Source: Sphingomicrobium sp.
Lineage (GTDB): Bacteria > Pseudomonadota > Alphaproteobacteria > Sphingomonadales > Sphingomonadaceae
Assembly (NCBI GenBank): GCA_036563485.1
Contig: DATCMI010000001.1
Coordinates: 1,923,501 to 1,987,500, forward strand
Direction: 5' to 3'
DNA length: 64,000 nt
Made by a program: the position numbers and the translations under genes. Of this stretch, positions 39,157 through 48,757 are shown in pieces. A model generated the notes under the pieces. It was not told the origin of the DNA. It searched no databases and was given only the letters and a program-made list of their open reading frames with translations. Every line of letters begins with the position of its first letter. Position 1 is the first letter of the stretch.

Positions 39157-39767
39157 TCAACAGGTCCTGGTTCAACCAGCTCGGCATTTTCCTTCATCAG
39201 GCCGTGCCGCATCAGCATCGGGATGTTGGCGGCGGCGAACAGGAAGGTGAGCGGGAGCGCGCCCCACAGCTTGAAGCCGATCCAGAAGTCGGTCGAGCTG
39301 TTGCGCCACACCGCCTCGTTCAGCAGCGCCATGAAGGCGAAGAAGATCGCCCAATTGCGCGTCAGCTTGGCCCAGCCGCGCTGGTCTAGCCCGGGATAGG
39401 CGCTGCCTAGGACGCGCTGAAGGAGCGGGCGGTCGGTGGCGAGACCGAACCACAAAAGTCCCGACACCAGCGCATAATAGATCGTCGGCTTTATTTTGAT
39501 GAAGCTTTCGTTGTGCAGCCAGATCGTCAGCCCGCCGAGCAGCACGACCATGATCCCGGAGAACCACAGGAGCGGAGAGATGTGGCGGTAGCGGATTGCC
39601 GAGAAGATCATCGCCGCGACCATCGCGACCATGAAGGCACCCGTCGCGACGAAGATCTTCAGCACCGACGGGACCGGCGCCAGGAAGTTGACTGCAAAGA
39701 AGACGAGCAGGGGGCCAAGGTCGATAAGAAGCTTGGCGCCGCCCTGCGGCTCGGACTTGTCGCTCAT
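39153..39767 (-). CDS. yciB: Inner membrane protein YciB/IspZ (septation protein A family)
   Basis: A 204-residue integral membrane protein of the YciB/IspZ family, linked to cell envelope synthesis and septation. About five hydrophobic segments are visible ([19 protein letters not shown] and others), with the family block [25 protein letters not shown]. It is coupled to ftsY upstream and the ABC ATPase downstream by 4-base overlaps. The ftsY-yciB arrangement is common in alphaproteobacteria. Confidence 0.95.
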   Translation of the reverse strand: MSDKSEPQGGAKLLIDLGPLLVFFAVNFLAPVPSVLKIFVATGAFMVAMVAAMIFSAIRYRHISPLLWFSGIMVVLLGGLTIWLHNESFIKIKPTIYYALVSGLLWFGLATDRPLLQRVLGSAYPGLDQRGWAKLTRNWAIFFAFMALLNEAVWRNSSTDFWIGFKLWGALPLTFLFAAANIPMLMRHGLMKENAELVEPGPVE

Positions 39768-40681
39768 TCGGGCGGCAGTCCGGCAATGGCGCGGGCAACG
39801 GCTCGCGGGTCGAACGGGCGCAGGTCGTCGGCCTGTTCGCCCACGCCGATCGCATGGATTGGCAGACCGAAGCGCTCGGCTGCGGCAACCAGGATGCCGC
39901 CGCGCGCGGTGCCGTCGAGCTTGGTCATGATCAGGCCGGTCACGCCCGCCGTCTCGCGGAACACCTCGACCTGGGCAAGGGCGTTCTGGCCGGTTGTCGC
40001 GTCGAGGACGAGGAGGATGTCGTGCGGGGCTTCGGGGTTCAGCCGGCCGAGCACGCGGCGGATCTTGGACAGTTCGTCCATCAAGTGCGTCTTGTTCTGG
40101 AGCCGCCCGGCGGTGTCGACGATCAGCACGTCCTCGCCGGTTGCCGTCGCCTGCTTGACCCCGTCGAACACGATCCCCGCCGCGTCACCCCCTTCCTTGC
40201 CGGAGATGACGGGTGCGCCGATCCGGTCGCCCCAGATCTTCAGCTGTTCGATCGCGGCCGCCCTGAAGGTGTCCCCGGCGGCGAGCAGGACGCCATAATC
40301 CTCACCCTTCAGCCAATGCCCGAGCTTGCCGATGGTCGTCGTCTTCCCCGACCCGTTGACGCCGATCACGAGGATAACGTGCGGGCGCGGAAAGCCTGTG
40401 ATTTCCAGGGGCTTGGCAACCGGCGCTAAGATCTTCTCGATTTCTTCGGCAAGGATCGTGCGGAGGCCTCTCTCGTCGAGCCTTTCGAACCGCTGGCTGG
40501 CGATCGCTTCCCGGATCCGGTGCGAGGCTTCGGGGCCGAGGTCGGACGCGATCAGGGCTTCTTCGATGTCGTCGAGAGTCGAGGTATCGAGCGCGGCGCG
40601 GCTGGTGAGGCCGGTCAGATTGTCCGCGACCCGGTCTGCGGTCTTGCTGAAGCCGCCGCGCAGGCGATCAAGCCAGCTCAT
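39764..40681 (-). CDS. ftsY: Signal recognition particle receptor FtsY
   Basis: A 305-residue SRP receptor GTPase that delivers ribosomes to the Sec translocon. The start at 40681 (MSWLDRLRGGFSKT) is fixed by the 4-base overlap with mtaB. GVNGSGKTTTIGKLG is G1, DTAGRLQNKTHLMDEL is G3 and TKLDGTARGG G4. The acidic A domain is absent, as in other short alphaproteobacterial FtsY proteins. Membrane binding is through the N-terminal amphipathic helix. Confidence 0.97.
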   Translation of the reverse strand: MSWLDRLRGGFSKTADRVADNLTGLTSRAALDTSTLDDIEEALIASDLGPEASHRIREAIASQRFERLDERGLRTILAEEIEKILAPVAKPLEITGFPRPHVILVIGVNGSGKTTTIGKLGHWLKGEDYGVLLAAGDTFRAAAIEQLKIWGDRIGAPVISGKEGGDAAGIVFDGVKQATATGEDVLIVDTAGRLQNKTHLMDELSKIRRVLGRLNPEAPHDILLVLDATTGQNALAQVEVFRETAGVTGLIMTKLDGTARGGILVAAAERFGLPIHAIGVGEQADDLRPFDPRAVARAIAGLPPE

Positions 40682-41838
40682 GCCCAGGCTCCCACAAGCG
40701 TGTCGCCGTCCCGGCCAACGATCTGCGCCACTCCCGTCTCTCCGCCGACCGTTCCGGGAATCGACACCGGGGCGAAGTTGTCGGCATGACCTTTGGCATT
40801 GTTCTCGATCAGCACGTGCCGGGCCGAGCCGACGAGGCTGTCGAGCCACCGACGGCGGCGCTCGGCAGCAGCGTTCCGGAGGCGTGCGGCGCGAGCCTTT
40901 ACGAGCTCGCGTGGCAGCTGCGGCATGCGTGCGGCCGGCGTGTTCGGGCGCGCCGAAAAAGGAAAGATGTGAGCGGCGATGATGTCGCAATCCTCCAACA
41001 ATTGCAGGCTGTTGATGGCCATGTCTTCAGTTTCGGTCGGAAATCCGGCGATCAGGTCGGCACCGATGGTTGCGTCCGGCCGTGCCGTCTTGATGCGCTC
41101 CACGGTGCGCACCGCGTCGGCGCGGCTGTGGCGGCGCTTCATGCGCTTCAGGATCATGTCGTCGCCAGCCTGCAGCGAAAGATGAAAGTGCGGAAGAAGG
41201 CGCGGCTCGCCGGCGATGAGTTCGAATAGTGGCGGGTCGACCTCGACCCCGTCGAGTGACGACAAGCGCAGCCGCTGCAACCGTGGTTCGGAAGCGAGCA
41301 GGCGCTGGCACAAAAGGCCGAGGCCACCCTCATAGTCGGTGATGTCGACGCCGGTCAGCACGATCTCCTTCGCGCCGCGGTCGATCTCGCGCGCGACAGC
41401 GTCGCGGATCAGCTCGAAGGCTAGTGAGCGGCTTTCCCCACGCGCCTGCCAGATCGAGCAGAAGGTGCAGCGATGGTCGCATCCCGTCTGCACCGCGACG
41501 AAGCTTCGGACGTGCCCTTGGAACCCTGCTGGCGCCATGACGTCATTAGCGGCCAGGCTGTTGAGCTTGCGGGCATTTCCCACCACCCGCGCTACGCCCG
41601 GCATCTCCGCGAAGGTAGCCGGCTCAAGCTCGGCCGCACAGCCAGTGACGAGGATATTGGCGCCCGGCTTATCGCGGTGCGCACGCCGGATCGCCTGCCG
41701 CGTCTGGCGCACCGCTTCGTTCGTCACGGCGCAGCTGTTCACGACGACCCATTGCTCCCCGGCAGGGGCGGTGCGGGCGATCGTCTCGCTCTCCGCGAAG
41801 TTGAGACGGCAACCGAGCGTGATCGTTTCGACGCTCAT
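40678..41838 (-). CDS. mtaB: tRNA t6A37 methylthiotransferase MtaB
   Basis: A 386-residue radical SAM enzyme that turns t6A37 into ms2t6A37 in tRNAs decoding ANN codons. An N-terminal UPF0004 domain has GCRLNFAESE, NSCAVTNEAVRQTRQ and GCAAELEP, with the three cysteines for one cluster. TGCDHRCTFCSIWQARGESR is the radical SAM CxxxCxxC motif. A short TRAM-like region ends the protein. It overlaps dapF and ftsY by 4 bases each. Confidence 0.96.
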   Translation of the reverse strand: MSVETITLGCRLNFAESETIARTAPAGEQWVVVNSCAVTNEAVRQTRQAIRRAHRDKPGANILVTGCAAELEPATFAEMPGVARVVGNARKLNSLAANDVMAPAGFQGHVRSFVAVQTGCDHRCTFCSIWQARGESRSLAFELIRDAVAREIDRGAKEIVLTGVDITDYEGGLGLLCQRLLASEPRLQRLRLSSLDGVEVDPPLFELIAGEPRLLPHFHLSLQAGDDMILKRMKRRHSRADAVRTVERIKTARPDATIGADLIAGFPTETEDMAINSLQLLEDCDIIAAHIFPFSARPNTPAARMPQLPRELVKARAARLRNAAAERRRRWLDSLVGSARHVLIENNAKGHADNFAPVSIPGTVGGETGVAQIVGRDGDTLVGAWA

Positions 41839-42635
41839 TGCAGCGCCTCAAGGTCGAGCTCGCCCTCGAATACATGGGTGGCCGTTCCTCGCATCCGGAT
41901 CGGCTCACCGGGCGCCCAGGCGATCGTCAACGATCCGCCCGGCATCGTTACGTTCACGGGCGAGGCGACCCGTTTCGACTTGATCGCCGCAACGGCAGTC
42001 GCGCACGCGCCGGTGCCGCAGGCTAGGGTCAGCCCGACACCCCGTTCCCAGGTTCGCAGGCGAATGCCGTCACCATCTACCTGCGCCACATTGACGTTCA
42101 CCCGATCCGGGAATATTGCATCATTCTCGATCCTTGGACCGAGCTCTTCCAGCGAAATCGAATCCGGATCGTCCACGAAGAAGACGACGTGCGGATTGCC
42201 GACATTGAGCGCCATGCCGGCTTCGAGATCGTCCCAGCGCATCGGAAGCGCACCGGTGTCCATTGCATAGGCGAGGGGTACCTCGTCCCAGCCAAACCGC
42301 GGCTCTCCGAGGCTGACTTCAACCTCACCGCTTAGCTGCTCGCCGCCGAGCAGCCCGCCGGCGGTTTCGATGCGGGTTGCACCCGTCAGCTGCACGACGC
42401 AGCGCGCGGCATTGCCACAGCTCTCGACCTCGCCGCCGTCGGCGTTCCAGATGCGCATCTTGAGGTCCGCGGCTTCGCTCGGCTCCAGGACGATCAGCTG
42501 GTCGCATCCAATGCCCGTGCGCCGGTCCGCGATCGCCTTGGCGAGCGGTGGCGCCACGTCGAACGGCTCCTTTCGCCCATCGACGACAACGAAATCGTTG
42601 CCGAGACCATGCATCTTGTGGAAGTGCCGCCGCAT
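41835..42635 (-). CDS. dapF: Diaminopimelate epimerase
   Basis: A 266-residue PLP-independent epimerase making meso-DAP for peptidoglycan and lysine. The two catalytic cysteines are in VESCGNAARC (about residue 75) and TLACGTGACATAV (about 210). FHKMHGLGNDFVV is the N-terminal signature. It heads the six-gene chain of 4-base overlaps. Confidence 0.98.
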   Translation of the reverse strand: MRRHFHKMHGLGNDFVVVDGRKEPFDVAPPLAKAIADRRTGIGCDQLIVLEPSEAADLKMRIWNADGGEVESCGNAARCVVQLTGATRIETAGGLLGGEQLSGEVEVSLGEPRFGWDEVPLAYAMDTGALPMRWDDLEAGMALNVGNPHVVFFVDDPDSISLEELGPRIENDAIFPDRVNVNVAQVDGDGIRLRTWERGVGLTLACGTGACATAVAAIKSKRVASPVNVTMPGGSLTIAWAPGEPIRMRGTATHVFEGELDLEALQ

Positions 42636-42681
42636 CGGCGCGACTTAGGGAGCGCTAGGAGCCGAGTCTAGCGAGGGACCA

Positions 42682-43095
42682 ATGGCGAGAGCCGCGACCG
42701 ACGTCATGCAATCGATCATCTTTTCCGCGGTCCTTGAAGGGCTGGCGGCGTTGAAGCGCGCCTCAGGTGGCTTGCCGAACCAGCTGCTCCGCGACGTGCA
42801 GGCGATCCACCCGAACGTCACTTTCGCCGACCTTCCGAAGGAGCTCCAGGACGCGATCGCGGAAAGCACCCGCACGGCCTTCACCCAGCTCCTGAAGGAA
42901 GGCTATGCGGTCGGGCCGCGCCAGCAGATGCAGCAATCGCGGCCGCTCGACCGCGTTCCGGAACGCGACCGACGTGGACCTCCGCGCGGGCCGCGCGCCG
43001 GGGGCCGCGCTGGTTCCCCGAAAGGCGGTAAGCCAGGTGGCGGCGGAGGCAAGCCGCGCGGCGGGGGCGGCAAGCCGGGCGGCGGGAAGGCCTAG
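42682..43095 (+). CDS. Hypothetical protein with basic Gly/Lys/Pro-rich tail
   Basis: A 137-residue protein of unknown function. The first 80 residues look folded and helical (MQSIIFSAVLEGLAALKRA, ELQDAIAESTRTAFTQLLKE). From about residue 85 the protein becomes low complexity: RDRRGPPRGPRAGGRAGS, then four GGKP-type units (GGKPGGGGGKPRGGGGKPG). Such tails often bind nucleic acid. It is divergent from dapF and ends 8 bases before the broken ABC transporter. No family is recognised. Confidence 0.7.
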   Translation: MARAATDVMQSIIFSAVLEGLAALKRASGGLPNQLLRDVQAIHPNVTFADLPKELQDAIAESTRTAFTQLLKEGYAVGPRQQMQQSRPLDRVPERDRRGPPRGPRAGGRAGSPKGGKPGGGGGKPRGGGGKPGGGKA

Positions 43096-43102
43096 GGGCG
43101 CG

Positions 43103-44842
43103 TCAGGCCCGCAGCCGTTCGACGTTTGCTAGACGGCCATTGTCGAGCCTTATGAGCATATCGGCACGGGCGATCGTCGATCGCCGGTGAGCGATCATGA
43201 GGATCGTGCGTCCCTCACGACGCAGTCCGTCGAGCGCGTCGATCACCGCGCCTCCGTCGCCTCATCGAGCGCACTGGTAGCTTCGTCGAGGACGAGCACC
43301 GGCGCCTGCTTGTAGATCGCCCCGGCAAGGCCAAGCCGTTGCCGCTGCCCGCCAGACAGGCGGACGCCGCGTTCGCCGATCAGCGTGTCAAATCCGTCCG
43401 GAAGCGATTCGACGAACGCATGTAGCTGCGCCTGCCGCGCCGCTTCGATCACTCGGTCCATGTCGAGCGCGTCGTCCCCAAGGGCGAGCGCAATATTGCG
43501 AGCGATGCTGCTGTCCGCCAGGAAGATCGTCTGCGGCACATGGGCAATGCTCCGCTGCCAGCGAACCCGCGTTTCGCCGATCAACGGCACTCCATCGATG
43601 GTAATCCGGCCGGAGCCGGGTTCGAGCAGGCCCATCAGCAGGTCAGCGAGAGTGCTCTTGCCGCTGCCCGTTTCGCCGACCAGGGCAACCGCCGATCCCG
43701 CAGGAATCTCGAAGGTCACAGCCTCGAGCGCCGGGTCGGCACGTCCCTTGTAGGTGAAGGTCAGGTCTTCGATGCTGATGCACCGGCGCAGCGGAAGCGG
43801 CTCGCTGTTCTTGGGGCCGTTCGGATCGACCTTCAACCGCAGCAGGTCGGTGGCCTGGGCAAGCACCGAGAGGTATCCGGACGCGGTCGACCAGCCATGA
43901 TAGACCTGCTGAACAACCGGCAACAGCCGTTGAGCCCCGAATGCCATGGCTCCAAGAACCGGTAGAGCGGCGGCGACCCCACCGGTTCGGCCGGCATACC
44001 ACGCCGCCGCAATGGCGATGATCACGATACCGACGGTTTCGATCACGTAGCGCGGCGCCGCAGCGATAAAGCCGGTGTCCGCGCGGGCTGCAGTCAGCTC
44101 CTTGTCGATGCTCTCGAAGGCACGCGCATGAAGCTCGGCAGTGCCGTCGATGATGATATCCCTGATCCCGCCAAAGCTTTCCTGGGCGACCTTCAGCCGC
44201 GAATCGAAAGCTTTGCTCATCACCGCAGAGCTCTTGCTCAGCCGCGCGCGAGCGAGTGCGGAGACTGCGACATAAACGAGAATACAGACGGCGCCGTGAG
44301 AAGCGCGACGAGCGGACTGACCCAGAACATGCCGACCAGGATGAACAGTAACAGCACAGCGCCGGTAAGGCCCTGGACCCCGGCAGGATGAGGTCGAAGA
44401 CCAAGACTTCTACCTGATCGATGGCGGCGAGGAGCGTGCTCGAATTCCGCTCCAGGTGGAAACAATATGGCTGCAGCAGGACGCGCCGCTGGATGTCGAT
44501 GGTCAGGTCGTGGCCAAGCCCGTAAGAGAAGTCCTGGCCCGAGTGGACGAGCTGCAGACGAATGGCGCCGGAAACCAGCGCCAAGGACGCAAAGACTAAG
44601 GCGCCACCTACGAGCGGCCTGACGTTTTCGCCGAAGATTGCGCGGAGCGCAGCGCTGCCCGACCCATCCGTCAGCAGCGACAGAAAGGGGAGCAACGAGC
44701 CGATGGTCGCGAGCTCCGCGACTGCTCCGGCCAGCATCAGCAACAGGAGGAGATAGAACTGGCGTCGGCGAGCCGTCGTCATGTGCACGAAGATTTCGCG
44801 CAGGTCGGACCGGACTCTCGTGCCTGACGCTTGCTTCGTCAT
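43103..44842 (-). pseudogene. ABC exporter (fused membrane and ATPase domains) broken by three frameshifts
   Basis: The 1740 bases would encode a normal-length (about 580-residue) ABC exporter of the glycan/lipid flippase type, but the frame changes three times. Frame 1 runs from MTKQASGTRVR through VEVLVFDLILPG to about 44380 (a GGGG run). Frame 2 continues VQGLTGAVLLLFILVGMF to about 44295. Frame 3 continues AVCILVYVAVSALARARL and the ATPase domain (GETGSGKSTLADLL, LSGGQRQRLGLAG, LVLDEATSALDEATEA) to about 43250. Frame 1 then resumes VIDALDGLRREGRTILMIAHR to the stop. Each break is repaired by adding one base. It overlaps the methyltransferase remnant by 4 bases. Decay or sequencing error are both possible. 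Confidence 0.85.
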
Positions 44843-45368
44843 GCGACAGCGCGCGCTGCCACCGTCACAGGATAGGCGGGATCGAAGCTGTCGAGCTTTT
44901 CCGCCGGGATCTCCTCTACAGCCGCGCCATGAAGGAAGGCTGTCGCGGCGAACAGATTGCCGAAGGTTTCCACGGAGACGGCGGCGGGATCGAAAGCCTG
45001 TGCAAGGAGCCGCGGTAGGGAGTCCTCGGTCACCGACCAATGCCAACTATAGTCGCGGCCAGGGCGCACCGGAGTGATGCCCGGTACCGTCATCAACAAT
45101 ATGCCGCCCGGCCGAAGCGAGCGCCGCAACTGCTTCACCGCCGCCGCCATGTCGTAAATCAGGTGGAGGGTTTGCGTGATGATGATGCAGTCGAACGTTC
45201 CGTCCGGGAGGACCCCGGGGTCGGCGAGATCGCCGACAATCGTCGCTGCTCGCGCGTGCCGCAGTCGAGCGGCAGCTCCGCGAACCGCTCATTGTGCAGC
45301 GCTGCCAGAGCTCCCCGGTCGATCGTCACCACTTGAGGCTGCAGCCCTCGGCACCGGCTGTCCAGCAT
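44839..45368 (-). pseudogene. SAM methyltransferase remnant, truncated and frameshifted
   Basis: The C-terminal part (DMAAAVKQLRRSLRPGGILL to the end, 44839-45150) and the preceding core ATIVGDLADPGVLPDGTFDC and IIITQTLHLIYDMA are in one frame and match class I methyltransferases that methylate glycans or related acceptors. At about 45243-45265 the frame shifts by one missing base; upstream, only about 36 residues (QVVTIDRGALAALHNERF and ELPLD) remain before an ATG at 45368. The SAM motif I is not seen, so the N-terminal half seems lost. It lies right after the rpsD terminator with no evident promoter. Confidence 0.7.
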
Positions 45369-45371
45369 GCT

Positions 45372-45405
45372 TAACGAGAAAGGGCGACCAATCGGCCGCC
45401 CTTTC
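45372..45405 (-). terminator. Hairpin terminator after rpsD
   Basis: On the minus strand AAAGGGCGGCC and GGTCGCCCTTT form an 11-bp stem (one G-U) around the loop GATT, about 23 bases after the rpsD stop. The following bases are CTCGTTAA rather than a long T-tract, so termination may be partial. Confidence 0.6.
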
Positions 45406-45427
45406 CAAAAACCATCGCTCGGCCGGA

Positions 45428-46042
45428 TCAGCGCGAGTAGAACTCGATCACGAGGTTCGGCTCCATGCGTACCGGGTAGGGCACCTCGTCCAGCTTCGGG
45501 ACGCGGGTGTAGGTCACCTTCGATGTGCCGTCCGGAACGACGTAGTCGGGGATCTCGCGCTCGGCGAGGCTCTGCGCCTCGATGACCAGCGCCATTTCCT
45601 GCGCCTTCGAGCCGAGCTCGATGACGTCGCCGACATTCACGCGGCGGCTGGCGATGTTGCACTTCACGCCGTTGACGCGGACGTGGCCGTGGCTGACCAG
45701 CTGGCGCGCGGCCCAGATCGTCGGCGCGAACTTGGCGCGATAGACGACCATGTCGAGGCGGCGCTCGAGCAGGCCGATGAGGTTCTGCGAGGCGTCGCCC
45801 TTCATCCGCGAAGCGTCGATATACTGCTTCTTGAACTGCTTTTCCGTGATGTCTCCGTAATAGCCCTTCAGCTTCTGCTTGGCGCGGAGCTGGATGCCAT
45901 AGTCGGAGAGCTTGCCCTTGCGGCGCTGACCGTGCTGGCCAGGGCCGTACTCGCGGCGGTTAACCGGGCTCTTGGGACGTCCGAAGACGTTCTCGCCCAT
46001 GCGGCGGTCGAGCTTATACTTGGCGCTGGTGCGCTTCGTCAC
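45428..46042 (-). CDS. rpsD: 30S ribosomal protein S4
   Basis: A 204-residue primary 16S rRNA-binding protein of the small subunit. [37 protein letters not shown] and the S4 RNA-binding domain ([31 protein letters not shown]) are all normal. It starts with GTG at 46042, with GGAGA about 7 bases upstream. It stands alone here, outside the ribosomal protein operons, as in other alphaproteobacteria. The 217 bases to the divergent peptidase hold no gene I can see. Confidence 0.98.
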   Translation of the reverse strand: MTKRTSAKYKLDRRMGENVFGRPKSPVNRREYGPGQHGQRRKGKLSDYGIQLRAKQKLKGYYGDITEKQFKKQYIDASRMKGDASQNLIGLLERRLDMVVYRAKFAPTIWAARQLVSHGHVRVNGVKCNIASRRVNVGDVIELGSKAQEMALVIEAQSLAEREIPDYVVPDGTSKVTYTRVPKLDEVPYPVRMEPNLVIEFYSR

Positions 46043-46259
46043 TGTATGTCTCCAATTTGCTTCGTTTCAGGTGCCCGGAACCGCACCGGCCAGCCAGTTG
46101 CTGGACGCGATCACCGCTTCACCGGGCATGCGGGATCAATTGCGAAGGCGCGCCACTAGGCGGAGGAGGCGCTAAGGTCAAGTTTTTGCGCCTGAACCGC
46201 CCACTCGCTTGCGCGCCCGACGGCTCCACGGCAAGCAGCAGTCTGAAGAGGGGACGAGC

Positions 46260-48032
46260 ATGAAATATCTGTTGATGATCGGCGTAGCGGCTGCGGCGAT
46301 GGCGAGCAGCGCGGGAGCGACGGTCAATTATGCGATCGACCTGACCGCGCCCGAGCACCACACTGCCACGGTGACGACGACCTTCCCGGTGACGTCGGGC
46401 CCGTATCTCGATGTGAAAATGCCGGCCTGGCGGACCGGCCGCTACACGATCATGAACCTCGCCAATGGCGTCAGCCAGTTCGCGGCGACGGATGCGAACG
46501 GCAACCGCCTCGCGGCGGAGAAGATTGACAAGTCGACCTGGCGCATTCGCTTGGCCCAGCCCACCGCGGTCCGGATCAGCTATGAACTGTACGGCAATGA
46601 ACTGGGCAGCCGCAGCCGGCACATCGACGACAGCCATGCATATCTCGATGCCTCGGCGGTCCTCATGTACGCGGACCAATATCGCGGCGACGACGTGCGC
46701 GTTGCACTCCAGGTGCCGCAGGGGTGGCGCAGCTTTTCGGGCATGCAGTCGCCGGCGCCGCAGCAATTCGTCGCGCCCAATTGGGACGTGCTGGTCGACT
46801 CACCGATCGAAACCGGCGTCGAACAGGCGACCAGCTTCACCGAAGGCGGTCGCGAATATCAGGTGACGGTCTGGGGCGAGGGCAATTACGACCTGCAGAA
46901 GATCGCCGGTGACTTGAGGAAGATCGTCGCGCAGGCGCCGTCGATCTGGGGCGGGTATCCGTTCCAGAAATATGTTTTCATGGTCCATGCTACCGACGGC
47001 GTTGGCGGCGCCACCGAGCACAAGAATTCGACCGTCATCCAGGTACCGCGCTACATCTTCGGCCCGAGCGGTCGCTACACCGCCTTCCTTTCGACCGCGG
47101 CGCACGAGTTCATCCACACCTGGAACGTGAAGGCCTACCGCGACGCGGCGATGGTGCCCTACGATTATCAAAGGGAGAATTATTCCAACCTGCTTTGGAT
47201 GCACGAGGGATCGACCGAATATTTCACCGGTCCGTTCCTGCTCCGCGCCGGGCTCGTCAGCCTCAACGACTATCTGGGCGAGCTCGCCGACGCTATCGGG
47301 GACGACCAGAACCGTCCCGGCCGTCATGTCCAGTCGGTCGCCGGCGCTTCCTGGGACGAATGGATCTCTCCCTCGGACCAGCAGCGGTCGCAGAACGCCT
47401 GGGTGAACATCTACGACCAGGGCGCCATCGCATCGTGGATGCTCGACATCGCCTTGCTTCAGCAGACCGGCGGCAAGGTGTCGTACCGCGACGTCCATCG
47501 TGAGCTCTACAAGCGCTTCGGCGTGGGGACGCGCGGGTTCACGGAAAGCGACGTGCTGGCGATCCTCAAGGACCTGACCGGGCGGCCCTGGGACGCGTGG
47601 TGGGCAGCCAACATCCACGCTCCTGCTAATCCTGACTATGCTGCCTTGCTGCAGCCGGTCGGGCTAAAGCTCAGCTATCCCGAGCCGTCCAAGGCATGGG
47701 CCGGCTGGCGGGTGAGCCCGTCCGACGGCTGGATGAAAATCGACGCAGTGCAGAAAGGCAGCCCCGCCTGGGATGCCGGGTTCGAGTCCGGCGACGTGCT
47801 GGTGGCCGCCAACGGCCAGCGGCTGACCGAATCGCGGTTCAAGAGCTTTCTCTCCGAGCGCAAGCCGGGCGACACGGTCAGCATCAGCTACTTTCGGCGC
47901 GACCGGCTAATGCAGAAGGTCCTGAAGATCGGCTCCTCAAGGGGTTCACCAAAGATCGTTCAGGTTGAACGCCCGACTGCCGCACAGAAGGCGCTGTTCC
48001 AGCGCTGGCTCGGCGTGCCGTACGGAAGCTAG
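46260..48032 (+). CDS. M61 family glycyl-aminopeptidase-like metalloprotease with PDZ domain
   Basis: A 590-residue exported metallopeptidase. A signal peptide (MKYLLMIGVAAAAMASSAGA) precedes a beta-rich M61 N-terminal domain. The zinc site STAAHEFIHTWNVK (HExxH at about residue 281) and WMHEGSTEYFTG with the downstream Glu follow. A PDZ domain lies at about 485-550 (KGSPAWDAGFESGDVLVAAN). The start at 46260 has a GAGGGG ribosome site. M61 enzymes of sphingomonads prefer N-terminal Gly or Ala. It overlaps the convergent trmJ by 4 bases. Confidence 0.93.
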   Translation: MKYLLMIGVAAAAMASSAGATVNYAIDLTAPEHHTATVTTTFPVTSGPYLDVKMPAWRTGRYTIMNLANGVSQFAATDANGNRLAAEKIDKSTWRIRLAQPTAVRISYELYGNELGSRSRHIDDSHAYLDASAVLMYADQYRGDDVRVALQVPQGWRSFSGMQSPAPQQFVAPNWDVLVDSPIETGVEQATSFTEGGREYQVTVWGEGNYDLQKIAGDLRKIVAQAPSIWGGYPFQKYVFMVHATDGVGGATEHKNSTVIQVPRYIFGPSGRYTAFLSTAAHEFIHTWNVKAYRDAAMVPYDYQRENYSNLLWMHEGSTEYFTGPFLLRAGLVSLNDYLGELADAIGDDQNRPGRHVQSVAGASWDEWISPSDQQRSQNAWVNIYDQGAIASWMLDIALLQQTGGKVSYRDVHRELYKRFGVGTRGFTESDVLAILKDLTGRPWDAWWAANIHAPANPDYAALLQPVGLKLSYPEPSKAWAGWRVSPSDGWMKIDAVQKGSPAWDAGFESGDVLVAANGQRLTESRFKSFLSERKPGDTVSISYFRRDRLMQKVLKIGSSRGSPKIVQVERPTAAQKALFQRWLGVPYGS

Positions 48033-48757
48033 CGGCCGCGCACCGGGCCAACCAGCGCACGGATCACGCCGCGGATCGCCTTCACCTCGCGCGACGACCA
48101 GCGAGTCTTGGTGAAGATGGTGCGCAGCGTGTTCTTCGTTGCCTGCGTTCGCGACGGCGGATGGAAATAGCCTTTGGCGTCGAGCTCGTCGTTGAGCTGC
48201 CCGATCAGTCCCTCGAGTTCCGTGTGAGGCGCTGGCGGCTCCAGGTCCTTGGCGGGAGGCACCGCCAATTCCGACCGCTTCGACCATTCGTAGGCGAGCA
48301 GGATCACCGCCTGGGCAAGGTTTAGAGAGCCGAAATCCGGATTGATCGGCACTGTCACGATGGCGTTGGCGAGCGCCACTTCCTCCGTCTCGAGGCCTGA
48401 CCGCTCGGCGCCGAAAAGGATGGCGCTCCGCTCCGAGGACGCCGTGATGCGGTCCGCCATCTCGTCCGGGCGGACAACGGGCATCACGAGGTCGCGCCGG
48501 CGGACCGTCGAGGCAAAGACGTGGCTGCAATCCGCGATCGCCTCTTCGGTGGTGGCGAACACCTGCGCCTGCTCGAGCACGAGATCGGCGCCGCTCGCTG
48601 CGGGGCCGGCGTCGGGGTTTGGCCAGCCATCGCGAGGCGCCACCAGACGCAACTCCGTAAGCCCGAAGTTCAGCATCGCCCGCGCCGCCTTGCCGATATT
48701 CTGGCCAAGCTGCGGGCGGACGAGGACGATGACGGGCTTGTTCGGCTCGCTGCTCAC
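48029..48757 (-). CDS. trmJ: tRNA/rRNA methyltransferase of the TrmJ (SPOUT) type
   Basis: A 242-residue SPOUT-fold RNA 2'-O-methyltransferase, best matching TrmJ, which modifies position 32 of tRNAs. [21 protein letters not shown] is the N-terminal signature; [39 protein letters not shown] form the knotted SAM site. The C-terminal helical extension ends GPVRGR. It overlaps nrdR by 4 bases and is the last gene of rpiB-glyA-nrdR-trmJ. Confidence 0.9.
   Translation of the reverse strand: MSSEPNKPVIVLVRPQLGQNIGKAARAMLNFGLTELRLVAPRDGWPNPDAGPAASGADLVLEQAQVFATTEEAIADCSHVFASTVRRRDLVMPVVRPDEMADRITASSERSAILFGAERSGLETEEVALANAIVTVPINPDFGSLNLAQAVILLAYEWSKRSELAVPPAKDLEPPAPHTELEGLIGQLNDELDAKGYFHPPSRTQATKNTLRTIFTKTRWSSREVKAIRGVIRALVGPVRGR

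Noticed and set aside
45159-45662. Minus-strand frame running from within rpsD into the methyltransferase remnant
   Set aside because: Its first part is only an off-frame reading of rpsD. Only the segment after the rpsD terminator (from 45368) is considered as a gene remnant.
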